Shown piece by piece: positions 38,653-45,593 of a stretch of DNA of 45,833 bases. The notes below the pieces were generated by a model. The model made no database searches. It saw nothing but the letters and a program-made list of their open reading frames with translations, and had not been told where the DNA came from. This stretch comes from a virus: the IMG/VR virus record IMGVR_UViG_3300036772_000567, positions 1-45,833 of that record, one strand, 5' to 3'. A program made the translations under genes and the position numbers. The stretch's first letter is position 1. Each line of letters begins with the position of its first letter.

Positions 38653-40311
38653 ATGGTCATGAATTCTGACGTCCAGAAGCTGGAGCCGGGCGATAAGTTA
38701 CGCCTGTTCGAAGTGGATGGATCTGCATTCGGCGCAGATATTCTGCGCTTTCACAATGAAACGCTTCCTTATACGGCCGAGGAGCTTGATGCCACAAACC
38801 CGGTCAGTCCGATCCGTTTGGATGATTCGACGTTGGATGGACGGGTTACTTATACGCGCGCTGGCGCTGCCAGTTATATCGGTCAGGATGGAAAAATCTA
38901 CCAGGCCTCTGCGAATCAGTGGCCACTTGAGATTTTCGGAAGGACGGAACCCGAACCTGCCTCAACTAATTTGCTTACTTACTCTAATGCGTGGGCAAAT
39001 GCGGCTTGGGCAAAAGGCCAGGGTTCAGTAATTGCAAATTCCGCCACAGCCCCTGATGGATCAACAACGGCGGCAAAATGGGTACCGAATACTACCGTTG
39101 CGAGTCATCCGATTTACCGGTCCGGGTATATTCCGACGGCGAACACAACATTCACGTTCTCCGCGTTTTTAAAATCAGCCGGATACAATTACGCCAACGT
39201 AAGCATCGTCCAGTCTGCACAATTAGTTAAACAGGTCATCGTTTCAGTAGATCTGATTAATGGTGTGATCGTGAACACTAATGATGCAGCATTATGTTCA
39301 GTTGTTAAATTGGGAAATGGATGGGTCAAGGTAACTGTTACCTCAACCACTGCAGCAACAGTTACTGCCGATATTCGCCCCGCGGTTTATCCTACTGTTG
39401 GACCAAACTCGACGACTTCTTTCGCAGGGGATGGAACGAGTGGAATTTATGTTTGGGGAGGTCAGTTCGAGCAGCGCTCATCTGCTACAAGCCTCATACC
39501 GACTGCTGCCTCTACAGCATCACGCCCGGCGGCAGCAGGATCTGTTCCTGCAAACGGTGCCACTGGTGTAAAAATTACATATTCAACTGGCGAGACGGCG
39601 AGCCTCTCCTTCGGTTCTGCGAGTTCAGTTGCAATACCGGCGGCAAGTAAACCGTGGGGCACCCGCTATATCACCAAAATTGAATATATCGGTGGTACAC
39701 CCTCATACGATGAATCAAAGCTGACTGGTAAAACTATCTGGTGGCAGGGTAACGAATATTCTCCATGGCCTACGCAGATAGAGGGGCTTGAAGACTCAAC
39801 GGATGGTTCTTCTGCTCAACCTAAACTGACGGTTGCTAACCTGAACAGCAGCATTACCGCTCTGTGTCTGGCCTATGACGATATGCTGCAGGCGAAAGTC
39901 ATCGTGCATGACACGCTGAAACATTATCTCGATGCGAGAAATTTCACGGGCGGCAATCCTTCAGCAGACCCGACACAGGAAAAGCTCAGCGTTTTCTATA
40001 TCGACAGCAAGAGCCAGGAAGACAATCAGCTTGTCGAATTCACCCTTAGCAGTCCGATGGACCTGCAAGGCGAGATGCTTCCTAAGCGCCAGATCCACGC
40101 CATCTGTACGTGGGCGATAAATGGCTGGTACCGGACGGGTAACGGCTGCACGTATTCCGGTACCGCCTATTTCGACAAATTCAACAACCCGGTTGATGAC
40201 CCTTCAAAAGATGTTTGTCCGGGCTCATTGTCCGGCTGTAAATGCCGGTTTGGTGCGAACAACGAGCTCGATTTTGGCGGCTTCCCCGGCACCAGCTTAC
40301 TGAAGAGCTAA
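38653..40311 (+). CDS. L: Minor tail protein L with a large inserted domain
   Basis: A 552-residue relative of lambda L (232 residues). Residues 1-40 match the L start, and from about 359 the L core resumes (GKTIWWQGNEYSPWP for lambda TWQGRQYQPYP, KLTVANLNSS, LDARNFTGGNPSADPTQE). The cysteine-rich C-terminus (CTWAINGWYRTGNGCTYSG, then VCPGSLSGCKCRF) keeps the residues that bind an iron-sulfur cluster in lambda L. Residues about 40-355 are an insert resembling a carbohydrate-binding jelly roll (TNLLTYSNAWANAAWAKGQG onward, FSAFLKSAGYNYANVSIVQ). The extra domain may decorate the tail tip or bind surface glycans. Confidence 0.85.
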   Translation: MVMNSDVQKLEPGDKLRLFEVDGSAFGADILRFHNETLPYTAEELDATNPVSPIRLDDSTLDGRVTYTRAGAASYIGQDGKIYQASANQWPLEIFGRTEPEPASTNLLTYSNAWANAAWAKGQGSVIANSATAPDGSTTAAKWVPNTTVASHPIYRSGYIPTANTTFTFSAFLKSAGYNYANVSIVQSAQLVKQVIVSVDLINGVIVNTNDAALCSVVKLGNGWVKVTVTSTTAATVTADIRPAVYPTVGPNSTTSFAGDGTSGIYVWGGQFEQRSSATSLIPTAASTASRPAAAGSVPANGATGVKITYSTGETASLSFGSASSVAIPAASKPWGTRYITKIEYIGGTPSYDESKLTGKTIWWQGNEYSPWPTQIEGLEDSTDGSSAQPKLTVANLNSSITALCLAYDDMLQAKVIVHDTLKHYLDARNFTGGNPSADPTQEKLSVFYIDSKSQEDNQLVEFTLSSPMDLQGEMLPKRQIHAICTWAINGWYRTGNGCTYSGTAYFDKFNNPVDDPSKDVCPGSLSGCKCRFGANNELDFGGFPGTSLLKS

Positions 40312-40315
40312 CCCT

Positions 40316-41026
40316 ATGGACGATAAACTGATTCAGGCCATCATGGCTCACGCTGAGGCAGAGTATCCACGGGAATGCTGCGGCGTAGTAGCACAAAAAT
40401 CGCGGGTCATAAAATATTTCCCATGCCGTAATCTGGCCTCTGAGCCTACCGAGCATTTCCATCTCGATCCGCAGGGCTATGCTGGCGCGGAGGACTGGGG
40501 AACGGTGATAGCAGTAGTCCACAGCCACCCAGACGCAACGACGCAGCCGAGCGAGCTGGACAAGGCCCAATGTGACGCCACGGAATTGCCCTGGCACATC
40601 GTCAGTTGGCCGGAGGGGGATTTACGTACAATCCAGCCACGCGGCGAACTGCCGTTACTCGAGCGTCCGTTCGTGCTGGGACATACCGACTGCTGGGGAC
40701 TAGTGATGAGCTATTTCCGGCAGACGCACGGCATTGAGCTGAATGATTATCGCGTCGATTACCCGTGGTGGGAAAAACAGTATCCGGATAATTTCTATCA
40801 GGATTGCTGGTACGAATGCGGCTTTCGCGAATTCTCTGGTGCGCCAGCAGAGGGGGACCTGGTGATCATGCAGGTTCAGTCCGATAAATGGAATCACGCG
40901 GGGATCCTGCTTGAAGGCAATATGTTGCTGCACCACTTGTATGGGAGGCTGAGTCAGCGCGTGCCGTATGGTGGGTATTGGCGGGAACGGACGATGAAGG
41001 TAGTCAGACATAAAGGGTTACTTTAA
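40316..41026 (+). CDS. K: Minor tail protein K (JAMM and NlpC/P60 domains)
   Basis: A 236-residue K protein. The N-terminal half is a JAB/JAMM metalloprotease (GVVAQ near 25, then HSHPDATTQPSELDKAQC with the HxH and Ser/Asp ligands). The C-terminal half is NlpC/P60: HTDCWGLVMSYF with the catalytic Cys and DKWNHAGILLEGNM with the His. In lambda it is needed for tail tip assembly. A strong terminator follows and the expected tail gene I is not present. Confidence 0.9.
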   Translation: MDDKLIQAIMAHAEAEYPRECCGVVAQKSRVIKYFPCRNLASEPTEHFHLDPQGYAGAEDWGTVIAVVHSHPDATTQPSELDKAQCDATELPWHIVSWPEGDLRTIQPRGELPLLERPFVLGHTDCWGLVMSYFRQTHGIELNDYRVDYPWWEKQYPDNFYQDCWYECGFREFSGAPAEGDLVIMQVQSDKWNHAGILLEGNMLLHHLYGRLSQRVPYGGYWRERTMKVVRHKGLL

Positions 41027-41045
41027 CCCTCCTAGGAGGGTTTTT
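41025..41045 (+). terminator. Strong terminator after K
   Basis: AACCCTCC and GGAGGGTT form a perfect 18-bp palindrome followed by T residues. It separates the structural operon from the cargo block. The stretch 41048-41200 is AT-rich with no gene visible. Confidence 0.8.
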
Positions 41046-41235
41046 GCTTTGTGGGCCGCCTATGCATGAGTGTTGTATTAGATACTGACAGCACGATTTA
41101 TCATTTTGAATGTTGCACTGATCCAGTAAATGCCGGAATTAAATTCATTACGATAGATATATGTATGTAATTACAGAATTTACTACCTAGCAAGCTCAGT
41201 TTAGATTGGTATAAAACCATTAAAAAGAGCGAACC

Positions 41236-42261
41236 ATGGAAGAGCATAAAGTCATCATTAAAACGGCAGAAGATTTCTGGGCTTTCACGCAAGACTTCAT
41301 CAGCAAGGAAGATCTTTATTTCAATAACATAGACATTCAATTTGATGGATGGCCAATCCTTTATATTAATATCAAAGGTGATAAATTTCACTCCAGCTTA
41401 ACCGCTTCGATGATTGCTGGAATGGCTTCCATGAATGAGGCTTTCCAGCGTGCTTACGTTATGGCAAAGTACGGCAGCACCAAATTGAACTCTCTCACGA
41501 ACGAAGATCGCCAGGCGTTAGATGTGGTCTTCAAAGTTAAAGAGGGGTCTACAGAATCTACAACCGATTGGTCAGATACAGCCAATCGGGCTATGACCTT
41601 CTTACAACAAACGATGGAAAATATGAGCGGAGCTGAGAAAATGACGGTTCTTCTTGCTCTAATTTCTGCTCTAACTATAGGTGGGTGTTACTATCTTCAC
41701 CAAAAGAGAGCGAGTAAGAAGGATGAGCTAGAAGCAAAAAGTGATGACATCCAGACTGTTGTTACAGGCATGAAGGATGCATTTCAAATCGCTAGCGAAC
41801 TGAAGGCCGCTGGTGAAACTCCAGCGAGCCGCAAAATAGAAAAGCTATCAGAAACAGCCAAAGCGGCGGTGCTAAAATCTGTTGCCAATGATGCTGAATC
41901 CGCTGTTGTTGGAGGAGAGGCGTACTCCGGAGCACAATTGCTGGACTTCAAAAACCGGCAGTCAAAGAATAGAGAGAGTCGTGAAAATTTTGATAATTTC
42001 TATATTTTAGGAATTCAGAGGTCTGGCGTTAGCGATGAGTTTAATCTCTTGGTTCAACGTGAAAGCAACGGTGAGTCTTTTAACCTCAAGGTGCTCGAAG
42101 AAATGACTAGGCCGGAGGAGTTAGCAAGGCTTGCTGGAGCTGTTCTAACCCACGAGCTTCTGAGGATTAGTTACCTTGAGGTCCGGGAAAACGGTGTTGT
42201 TGCAAGGGGGCAATTCAATCTAATTTTAGATGGTTCACCGCCATCCAGGGTAAGTAACTAA
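41236..42261 (+). CDS. Membrane-anchored cargo protein of unknown function
   Basis: A 341-residue protein. The N-terminal 100 residues form a soluble alpha/beta domain (TAEDFWAFTQDFISKEDLYF, FDGWPILYINIKGDKFHSSL). One transmembrane segment lies at about 137-154 (TVLLALISALTIGGCYYL). After a charged linker comes a C-terminal alpha/beta domain (FDNFYILGIQRSGVSDEFNL, LARLAGAVLTHELLRISYLE, GVVARGQFNLILDG). It looks AT-richer than the structural genes. TATAAA at 41210-41215 may be a -10, and a clean terminator follows. This is the profile of a lysogenic-conversion or defence gene. I recognise no family. Confidence 0.75.
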   Translation: MEEHKVIIKTAEDFWAFTQDFISKEDLYFNNIDIQFDGWPILYINIKGDKFHSSLTASMIAGMASMNEAFQRAYVMAKYGSTKLNSLTNEDRQALDVVFKVKEGSTESTTDWSDTANRAMTFLQQTMENMSGAEKMTVLLALISALTIGGCYYLHQKRASKKDELEAKSDDIQTVVTGMKDAFQIASELKAAGETPASRKIEKLSETAKAAVLKSVANDAESAVVGGEAYSGAQLLDFKNRQSKNRESRENFDNFYILGIQRSGVSDEFNLLVQRESNGESFNLKVLEEMTRPEELARLAGAVLTHELLRISYLEVRENGVVARGQFNLILDGSPPSRVSN

Positions 42262-42269
42262 CTTTAAGA

Positions 42270-42292
42270 CCCACCGCTTGGTGGGTTTTTTC
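42270..42292 (+). terminator. Terminator of the membrane cargo gene
   Basis: CCCACC-GCTT-GGTGGG followed by six T residues. It can act in both directions, since the convergent repressor gene ends just beyond. Confidence 0.85.
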
Positions 42293-42301
42293 TTTGTGGA
42301 G

Positions 42302-43000
42302 CTATGGGGTAATTCTATCAGCTGAAGGCAAGATAACTTCAACCAATACGGCAGGAATTAATGTCACATCCGCTGGATCCCCTGGATGCTTGGGTGAGCC
42401 ATTAGGTACGTTAAAAGAACGGTATTTATCATTTAGCGGTGTCAGTTGCGTGTGGAAAAGGTCAGCGAAAATCTGCCTAAACATCTTTCTCCCATCAGGG
42501 AAGAGAGCTAATACAAAATCATTATCTTCTTCGCTCACCGTTGGGTCGAAAACCACAATGCATCCCAGTGGGAAGCCGTATCCATATGGGTTTGAGAAAG
42601 CCATGGCTGGATCATCCATCTTTACGGCGAACGCGGCGTGGCTTAAGCGGCATGAAGTCGGGTACAAGCCCTGGATGTAATTCCCGCTGTCATCAAAATC
42701 AATCATCCACTTTTCGACATCATCCATATTAATGATGGGGATTTGCCTAACAGACTTTGTAGGAGAAATACGCCTCGGATTAGGCTTTTCGCCTGCTCCC
42801 TCCATTAGCCATTCTGTTGTCGTCCCAAGTGCTTCGGCAAGCCTCATCAAAACACCACGCCTTGGTTTTGATTCGCCACCTTCATAAGCCGCAATCTGCC
42901 TTTGAACGACGCCGACCTGGAGTGCGAGGTCAGCCTGCGTTAAGCCAAGAGAAGAGCGAGTTGATGCAACTCGATGTGGAAAATCATTATCATATGGCAT
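42302..43000 (-). CDS. Second repressor: XRE helix-turn-helix with inactive S24-like domain
   Basis: A 232-residue protein. Residues 8-65 are an XRE-type DNA-binding domain (LGLTQADLALQVGVVQRQIA). The C-terminal half is S24-like (GCIVVFDPTVSEEDNDFVLA). Compared with the CI in this window, the Ala-Gly cleavage site is replaced (INMDDVEKW), the catalytic Ser is Ala132 (DDPAM) and the catalytic Lys is Arg175 (KMFRQIF). It should not self-cleave. It is divergent from the arc/antirepressor operon and probably represses it in place of P22 Mnt. Confidence 0.85.
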   Translation of the reverse strand: MPYDNDFPHRVASTRSSLGLTQADLALQVGVVQRQIAAYEGGESKPRRGVLMRLAEALGTTTEWLMEGAGEKPNPRRISPTKSVRQIPIINMDDVEKWMIDFDDSGNYIQGLYPTSCRLSHAAFAVKMDDPAMAFSNPYGYGFPLGCIVVFDPTVSEEDNDFVLALFPDGRKMFRQIFADLFHTQLTPLNDKYRSFNVPNGSPKHPGDPADVTLIPAVLVEVILPSADRITP

Positions 43001-43021
43001 TTGTTCATCTCAAAACTCTAA

Positions 43022-43071
43022 AACTTCATTTTTATAATTGTAAAAACTCTCAAATGAGTTATTATGAAGTT
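43022..43071 (+). promoter_or_regulatory. Promoter and operators of the antirepressor operon
   Basis: -35 TTGTAA (43038-43043) and -10 TATTAT (43060-43065), spacer 16 bp. The spacer holds AACTC-TCAAAT-GAGTT (43045-43060). Outside it AACTTCAT (43022-43029) and ATGAAGTT (43064-43071) form a wider inverted repeat. Likely binding sites for the 42302 repressor and/or the Arc-like protein. Confidence 0.7.
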
Positions 43072-43095
43072 GTGATGTTAATTAAAGGAGATTAC

Positions 43096-43269
43096 ATGAT
43101 GAAGAAAGAAGTAGAAGTTATCAACCCTATGCAGCTCCGCATCCCTCCAGAAATGAAAGAGAAAATCATTGAGGGAGCAAAAAAGTCATTCAGAACAGCT
43201 CATAGTGAAGTGCTCTACCGTTTGCAGATTGCGGATGAGATTTTAAGCAGGAACGAAATTCATGCCTAA
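43096..43269 (+). CDS. arc: Arc-like ribbon-helix-helix repressor
   Basis: A 57-residue protein, first gene of the operon, behind AAGGAG. NPMQLRIPPEMKEKIIEGAK then FRTAHSEVLYRLQIADEIL matches the P22 Arc pattern (PQFNLRWPREVLDLVRKVAE, SVNSEIYQRVMESF): a strand, then two helices of an RHH dimer. In P22 Arc limits antirepressor synthesis. The stop overlaps the antirepressor ATG, as in the P22 arc-ant operon. Confidence 0.85.
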   Translation: MMKKEVEVINPMQLRIPPEMKEKIIEGAKKSFRTAHSEVLYRLQIADEILSRNEIHA

Positions 43270-43969
43270 TCAAAACAGCGAAGCCCCAACTGCGCAAACA
43301 GTTGAGGCCTCTGATTTGTCAGAAACCCTATGCAAGGAAACCGACATGAAAAGTATAGCGAATAACCAGCTTCAGTTCCACAACACAAACTTTGCGTATA
43401 TGGAAATGGCAGGGCAAAAATGGCTGACGGCCGCTGAAGTTGGTCAGGCATTAGAATATGCCGACGACAAAGCGATACACCGCATCTTCAATCGCCATGC
43501 TGACGAATTTACCCAGCAAATGACAGGGGTGGTCAAGGTGACCACCCCCGGAGGAAGGCAGGATATGCGCGTATTCTCTTTGCGTGGGGCGCACCTGATT
43601 GGCATGTTTGCCAGAACACCAAAGGCCAAAGAATTCCGCCGCTGGGTACTCGACATTCTGGATCGCGAAGTGGCTCATTCACCGATTGCCAAGCAGTTCA
43701 CCGATGAAGAACTGATTAACCTTTCCTACATGTGGGTATGGATGGACAAAGGCCGCCGTGTTGCCAAACAGATTTACCCGGCACTGAACCAACTCGGCTC
43801 TCCGCACCATGGTTTCTTCTACGACATGGCAAACGAAAGCCACTACATGATCGACAAGGCGCGGGATAGTCTGGTTCGCGAAACTGAAAATATCGACATG
43901 AAAGGATTTCATGCTCGTAACGCAAAAGGGATGTTAGATCGCTTGAATGGAAAGGAAGGGGTTCACTGA
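43262..43969 (+). CDS. ant: Antirepressor with Bro-N and P22-Ant-like C-terminal domains
   Basis: A 235-residue protein. A 28-residue leader may be optional, since a second ATG with AAGGA lies at 43346. Residues about 30-125 are Bro-N (NFAYMEMAGQKWLTAAEVGQ, RVFSLRGAHLIGMFARTPKA). About 140-225 resemble the P22 Ant C-terminal domain (FTDEELINLSYMWVWMDKGR, YPALNQLGSPHHGFFYDMAN). Antirepressors bind and inactivate phage repressors. The target could be the resident CI, the second repressor, or those of other prophages. Confidence 0.85.
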   Translation: MPNQNSEAPTAQTVEASDLSETLCKETDMKSIANNQLQFHNTNFAYMEMAGQKWLTAAEVGQALEYADDKAIHRIFNRHADEFTQQMTGVVKVTTPGGRQDMRVFSLRGAHLIGMFARTPKAKEFRRWVLDILDREVAHSPIAKQFTDEELINLSYMWVWMDKGRRVAKQIYPALNQLGSPHHGFFYDMANESHYMIDKARDSLVRETENIDMKGFHARNAKGMLDRLNGKEGVH

Positions 43970-43981
43970 AAGGCGTATGGG

Positions 43982-44056
43982 ATGGCGCAAATGAAAAAGC
44001 CAGCAGGTCGGCTGCTGGCAATTCAATGGGTATATGAACTTTCGGAGAACATATGA
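43982..44056 (+). CDS. Possible 24-residue leader peptide before the second antirepressor
   Basis: ATG at 43982, TGA at 44054-44056, product MAQMKKPAGRLLAIQWVYEL then SENI. The stop overlaps the next ATG (ATGA). The coding sequence contains a perfect 8-bp hairpin, GCCAGCAG-loop-CTGCTGGC. It may be translated and couple or gate the following antirepressor. Evidence is spacing only. Confidence 0.4.
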   Translation: MAQMKKPAGRLLAIQWVYELSENI

Positions 44057-44844
44057 AGTCAATTATCAAGCATTTTGAGTTCAAGTCAAGTGATGAGCAA
44101 ATTGTAAGCGTGGACGCTGCTAAGTATAACGGCAAGCCTGTTTTTCTCGCTGTAGAAATGGCTCGTTCTTTGGGCTATGCAGATCCACACAAAGCGCTCA
44201 AGCAACACTGTAAGTCATTGATTAACCTCAATTCGGGTGAATCGTCGGAATCAGGTTTTGGATCTCGCCCACGAGGAGTAATTCTCGCCGGTCAAGCTGA
44301 CATGTTTCGTCTGATTATGCGCAGTAGTCTTCCGTCAGCCGAGCGTGTTCAAGATTGGGTATGCGAAGATGTACTTCCAGCACTGATGGAAACCGGCACA
44401 TATAGCGTTATGAAAGAAAAACCGTCTTCTGGATTGCTTGAGTATCGGCTTGCTAAGGCTATGCAATTGCAGTCCCAGGCGCTTGTGTCAAACATCGCTT
44501 CTGCTCGTGAGTTGATGTCTATGTTTCCACGCCTTGGCGATGCAGCTAATCAGGTCATTGTAGCGACGCTTGTCAATCCACTTATCGGTCACGATATTGT
44601 TCCTCTTCCTGTACTGGAGGAACGCTTTTACACCGCCAAAGAGACTGCTGAGCAAATTGGAGGGGGCGCGTCAGCCAATAAGGTCGGCAGACTTGCCAAT
44701 AAGCACAACTTGAAAACAGATGAGTACGGGAAATTCTTCTTGGACAAGTCGAAGTATTCAGACAAGCAAGTTGAGGCATTCCGTTATAACTCCAACGGAG
44801 TTGAGGCGTTGCGTCACCTGATTCACGGCGCTAATGTAGCTTAG
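44053..44844 (+). CDS. Second antirepressor, Bro-N domain
   Basis: A 263-residue protein. Bro-N covers about 15-115 (YNGKPVFLAVEMARSLGYAD, GVILAGQADMFRLIMRSSLP, VQDWVCEDVLPALMETGTY). Its C-terminal domain differs from that of the preceding antirepressor, with a helix-turn-helix-like end (FYTAKETAEQIGGGASANKV, GRLANKHNLKTDEYGKFFLD). The two proteins probably aim at different repressors or bind DNA differently. It is the third gene of the operon. Confidence 0.8.
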   Translation: MKSIIKHFEFKSSDEQIVSVDAAKYNGKPVFLAVEMARSLGYADPHKALKQHCKSLINLNSGESSESGFGSRPRGVILAGQADMFRLIMRSSLPSAERVQDWVCEDVLPALMETGTYSVMKEKPSSGLLEYRLAKAMQLQSQALVSNIASARELMSMFPRLGDAANQVIVATLVNPLIGHDIVPLPVLEERFYTAKETAEQIGGGASANKVGRLANKHNLKTDEYGKFFLDKSKYSDKQVEAFRYNSNGVEALRHLIHGANVA

Positions 44845-44868
44845 TCGCGTAACTAAAAGGAAATTACA

Positions 44869-45141
44869 GTGAAGCCAAGCAATGAAGAAGTATTTCAGCA
44901 GCTTAAGGATTTGGATTTCATAAAGGTTTACATCGCAGAATTCGAAGGTATTTACCCCTTCAACGAAGAAACCATTAAAGTAGAAATATGGGATGCTTTC
45001 GGTCAGTGCTCGGTATGGCTTGGATTTGAAGACCAATTCGCCATTCGTGACGCTTTCGGAAGTTGGAGGGAAGCCTCAGCAGAAGAATGCTTGCTACTCA
45101 GGGATGGAAAACTTCCCGGCCAGATGTCGCTAGTTAACTAA
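44869..45141 (+). CDS. Hypothetical protein at the end of the antirepressor operon
   Basis: A 90-residue acidic protein from GTG, with AAAGGAA before it. NEEVFQQLKDLDFIKVYIAE and ETIKVEIWDAFGQCSVWLGF read as a small alpha/beta fold. A terminator follows. No family recognised. Confidence 0.65.
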   Translation: MKPSNEEVFQQLKDLDFIKVYIAEFEGIYPFNEETIKVEIWDAFGQCSVWLGFEDQFAIRDAFGSWREASAEECLLLRDGKLPGQMSLVN

Positions 45142-45161
45142 AAGCATCACAGACAAACCAA

Positions 45162-45183
45162 CCTCGCTCCGGCGGGGTTTTTT
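45162..45183 (+). terminator. Terminator of the antirepressor operon
   Basis: CCTCGC-TCCG-GCGGGG (one T-G) followed by six T residues. Confidence 0.8.
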
Positions 45184-45215
45184 ATTGGCGGTGATTAAGG
45201 TTTGGTTTTTTTGCT

Positions 45216-45593
45216 TTATGCAGTTCCAACATGAGGTAGTGATGGATAAATTTCTAACAGAAAGTGGCGAAGGTGATTTATCAGCCACTCTGCACCAGCA
45301 GGCTCTGTCAGCCGATACCACACAGAGACTTTCTCATAGATTCCATGATACTCAAGCGGGGTATACTCCCATCGAAGGCTGCTCTGTGAATAAGCTAATG
45401 GATGGGGTTCCGATTTATCATCCGAGTATAAGTCACCGATCCAATGATAAAAATGTTCATCCAGAATGCGAAGATCATCCATAGTTGGCTGGCGAGACTC
45501 TGGGCGAAGTGAAAACTCAATATAGCCAGCATAGTAGGTTTCATGCGGACCAAAATCACAGCCAAAATGAATAGACCCGGGTTTCGTAGACAC
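45216..45593 (-). CDS. Hypothetical protein, N-terminus probably interrupted by the IS
   Basis: A 125-residue open frame ending in TAA at 45216. The body looks genuine (HFGCDFGPHETYYAGYIEFS, LRILDEHFYHWIGDLYSDDK, WYRLTEPAGAEWLINHLRHF). The only start is a GTG at 45593 that lies on the IS end (complement of TAGACAC), and the first codons appear to be IS-derived or junctional. The native start was probably lost on insertion. Size and orientation are reminiscent of small immunity-type proteins, but that is a guess. Confidence 0.5.
   Translation of the reverse strand: MSTKPGSIHFGCDFGPHETYYAGYIEFSLRPESRQPTMDDLRILDEHFYHWIGDLYSDDKSEPHPLAYSQSSLRWEYTPLEYHGIYEKVSVWYRLTEPAGAEWLINHLRHFLLEIYPSLPHVGTA

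Noticed and set aside
43000-43100. LexA box controlling the antirepressor operon
   Set aside because: No CTGT-N8-ACAG-like site is present between the divergent genes, so direct SOS control is not supported by sequence.
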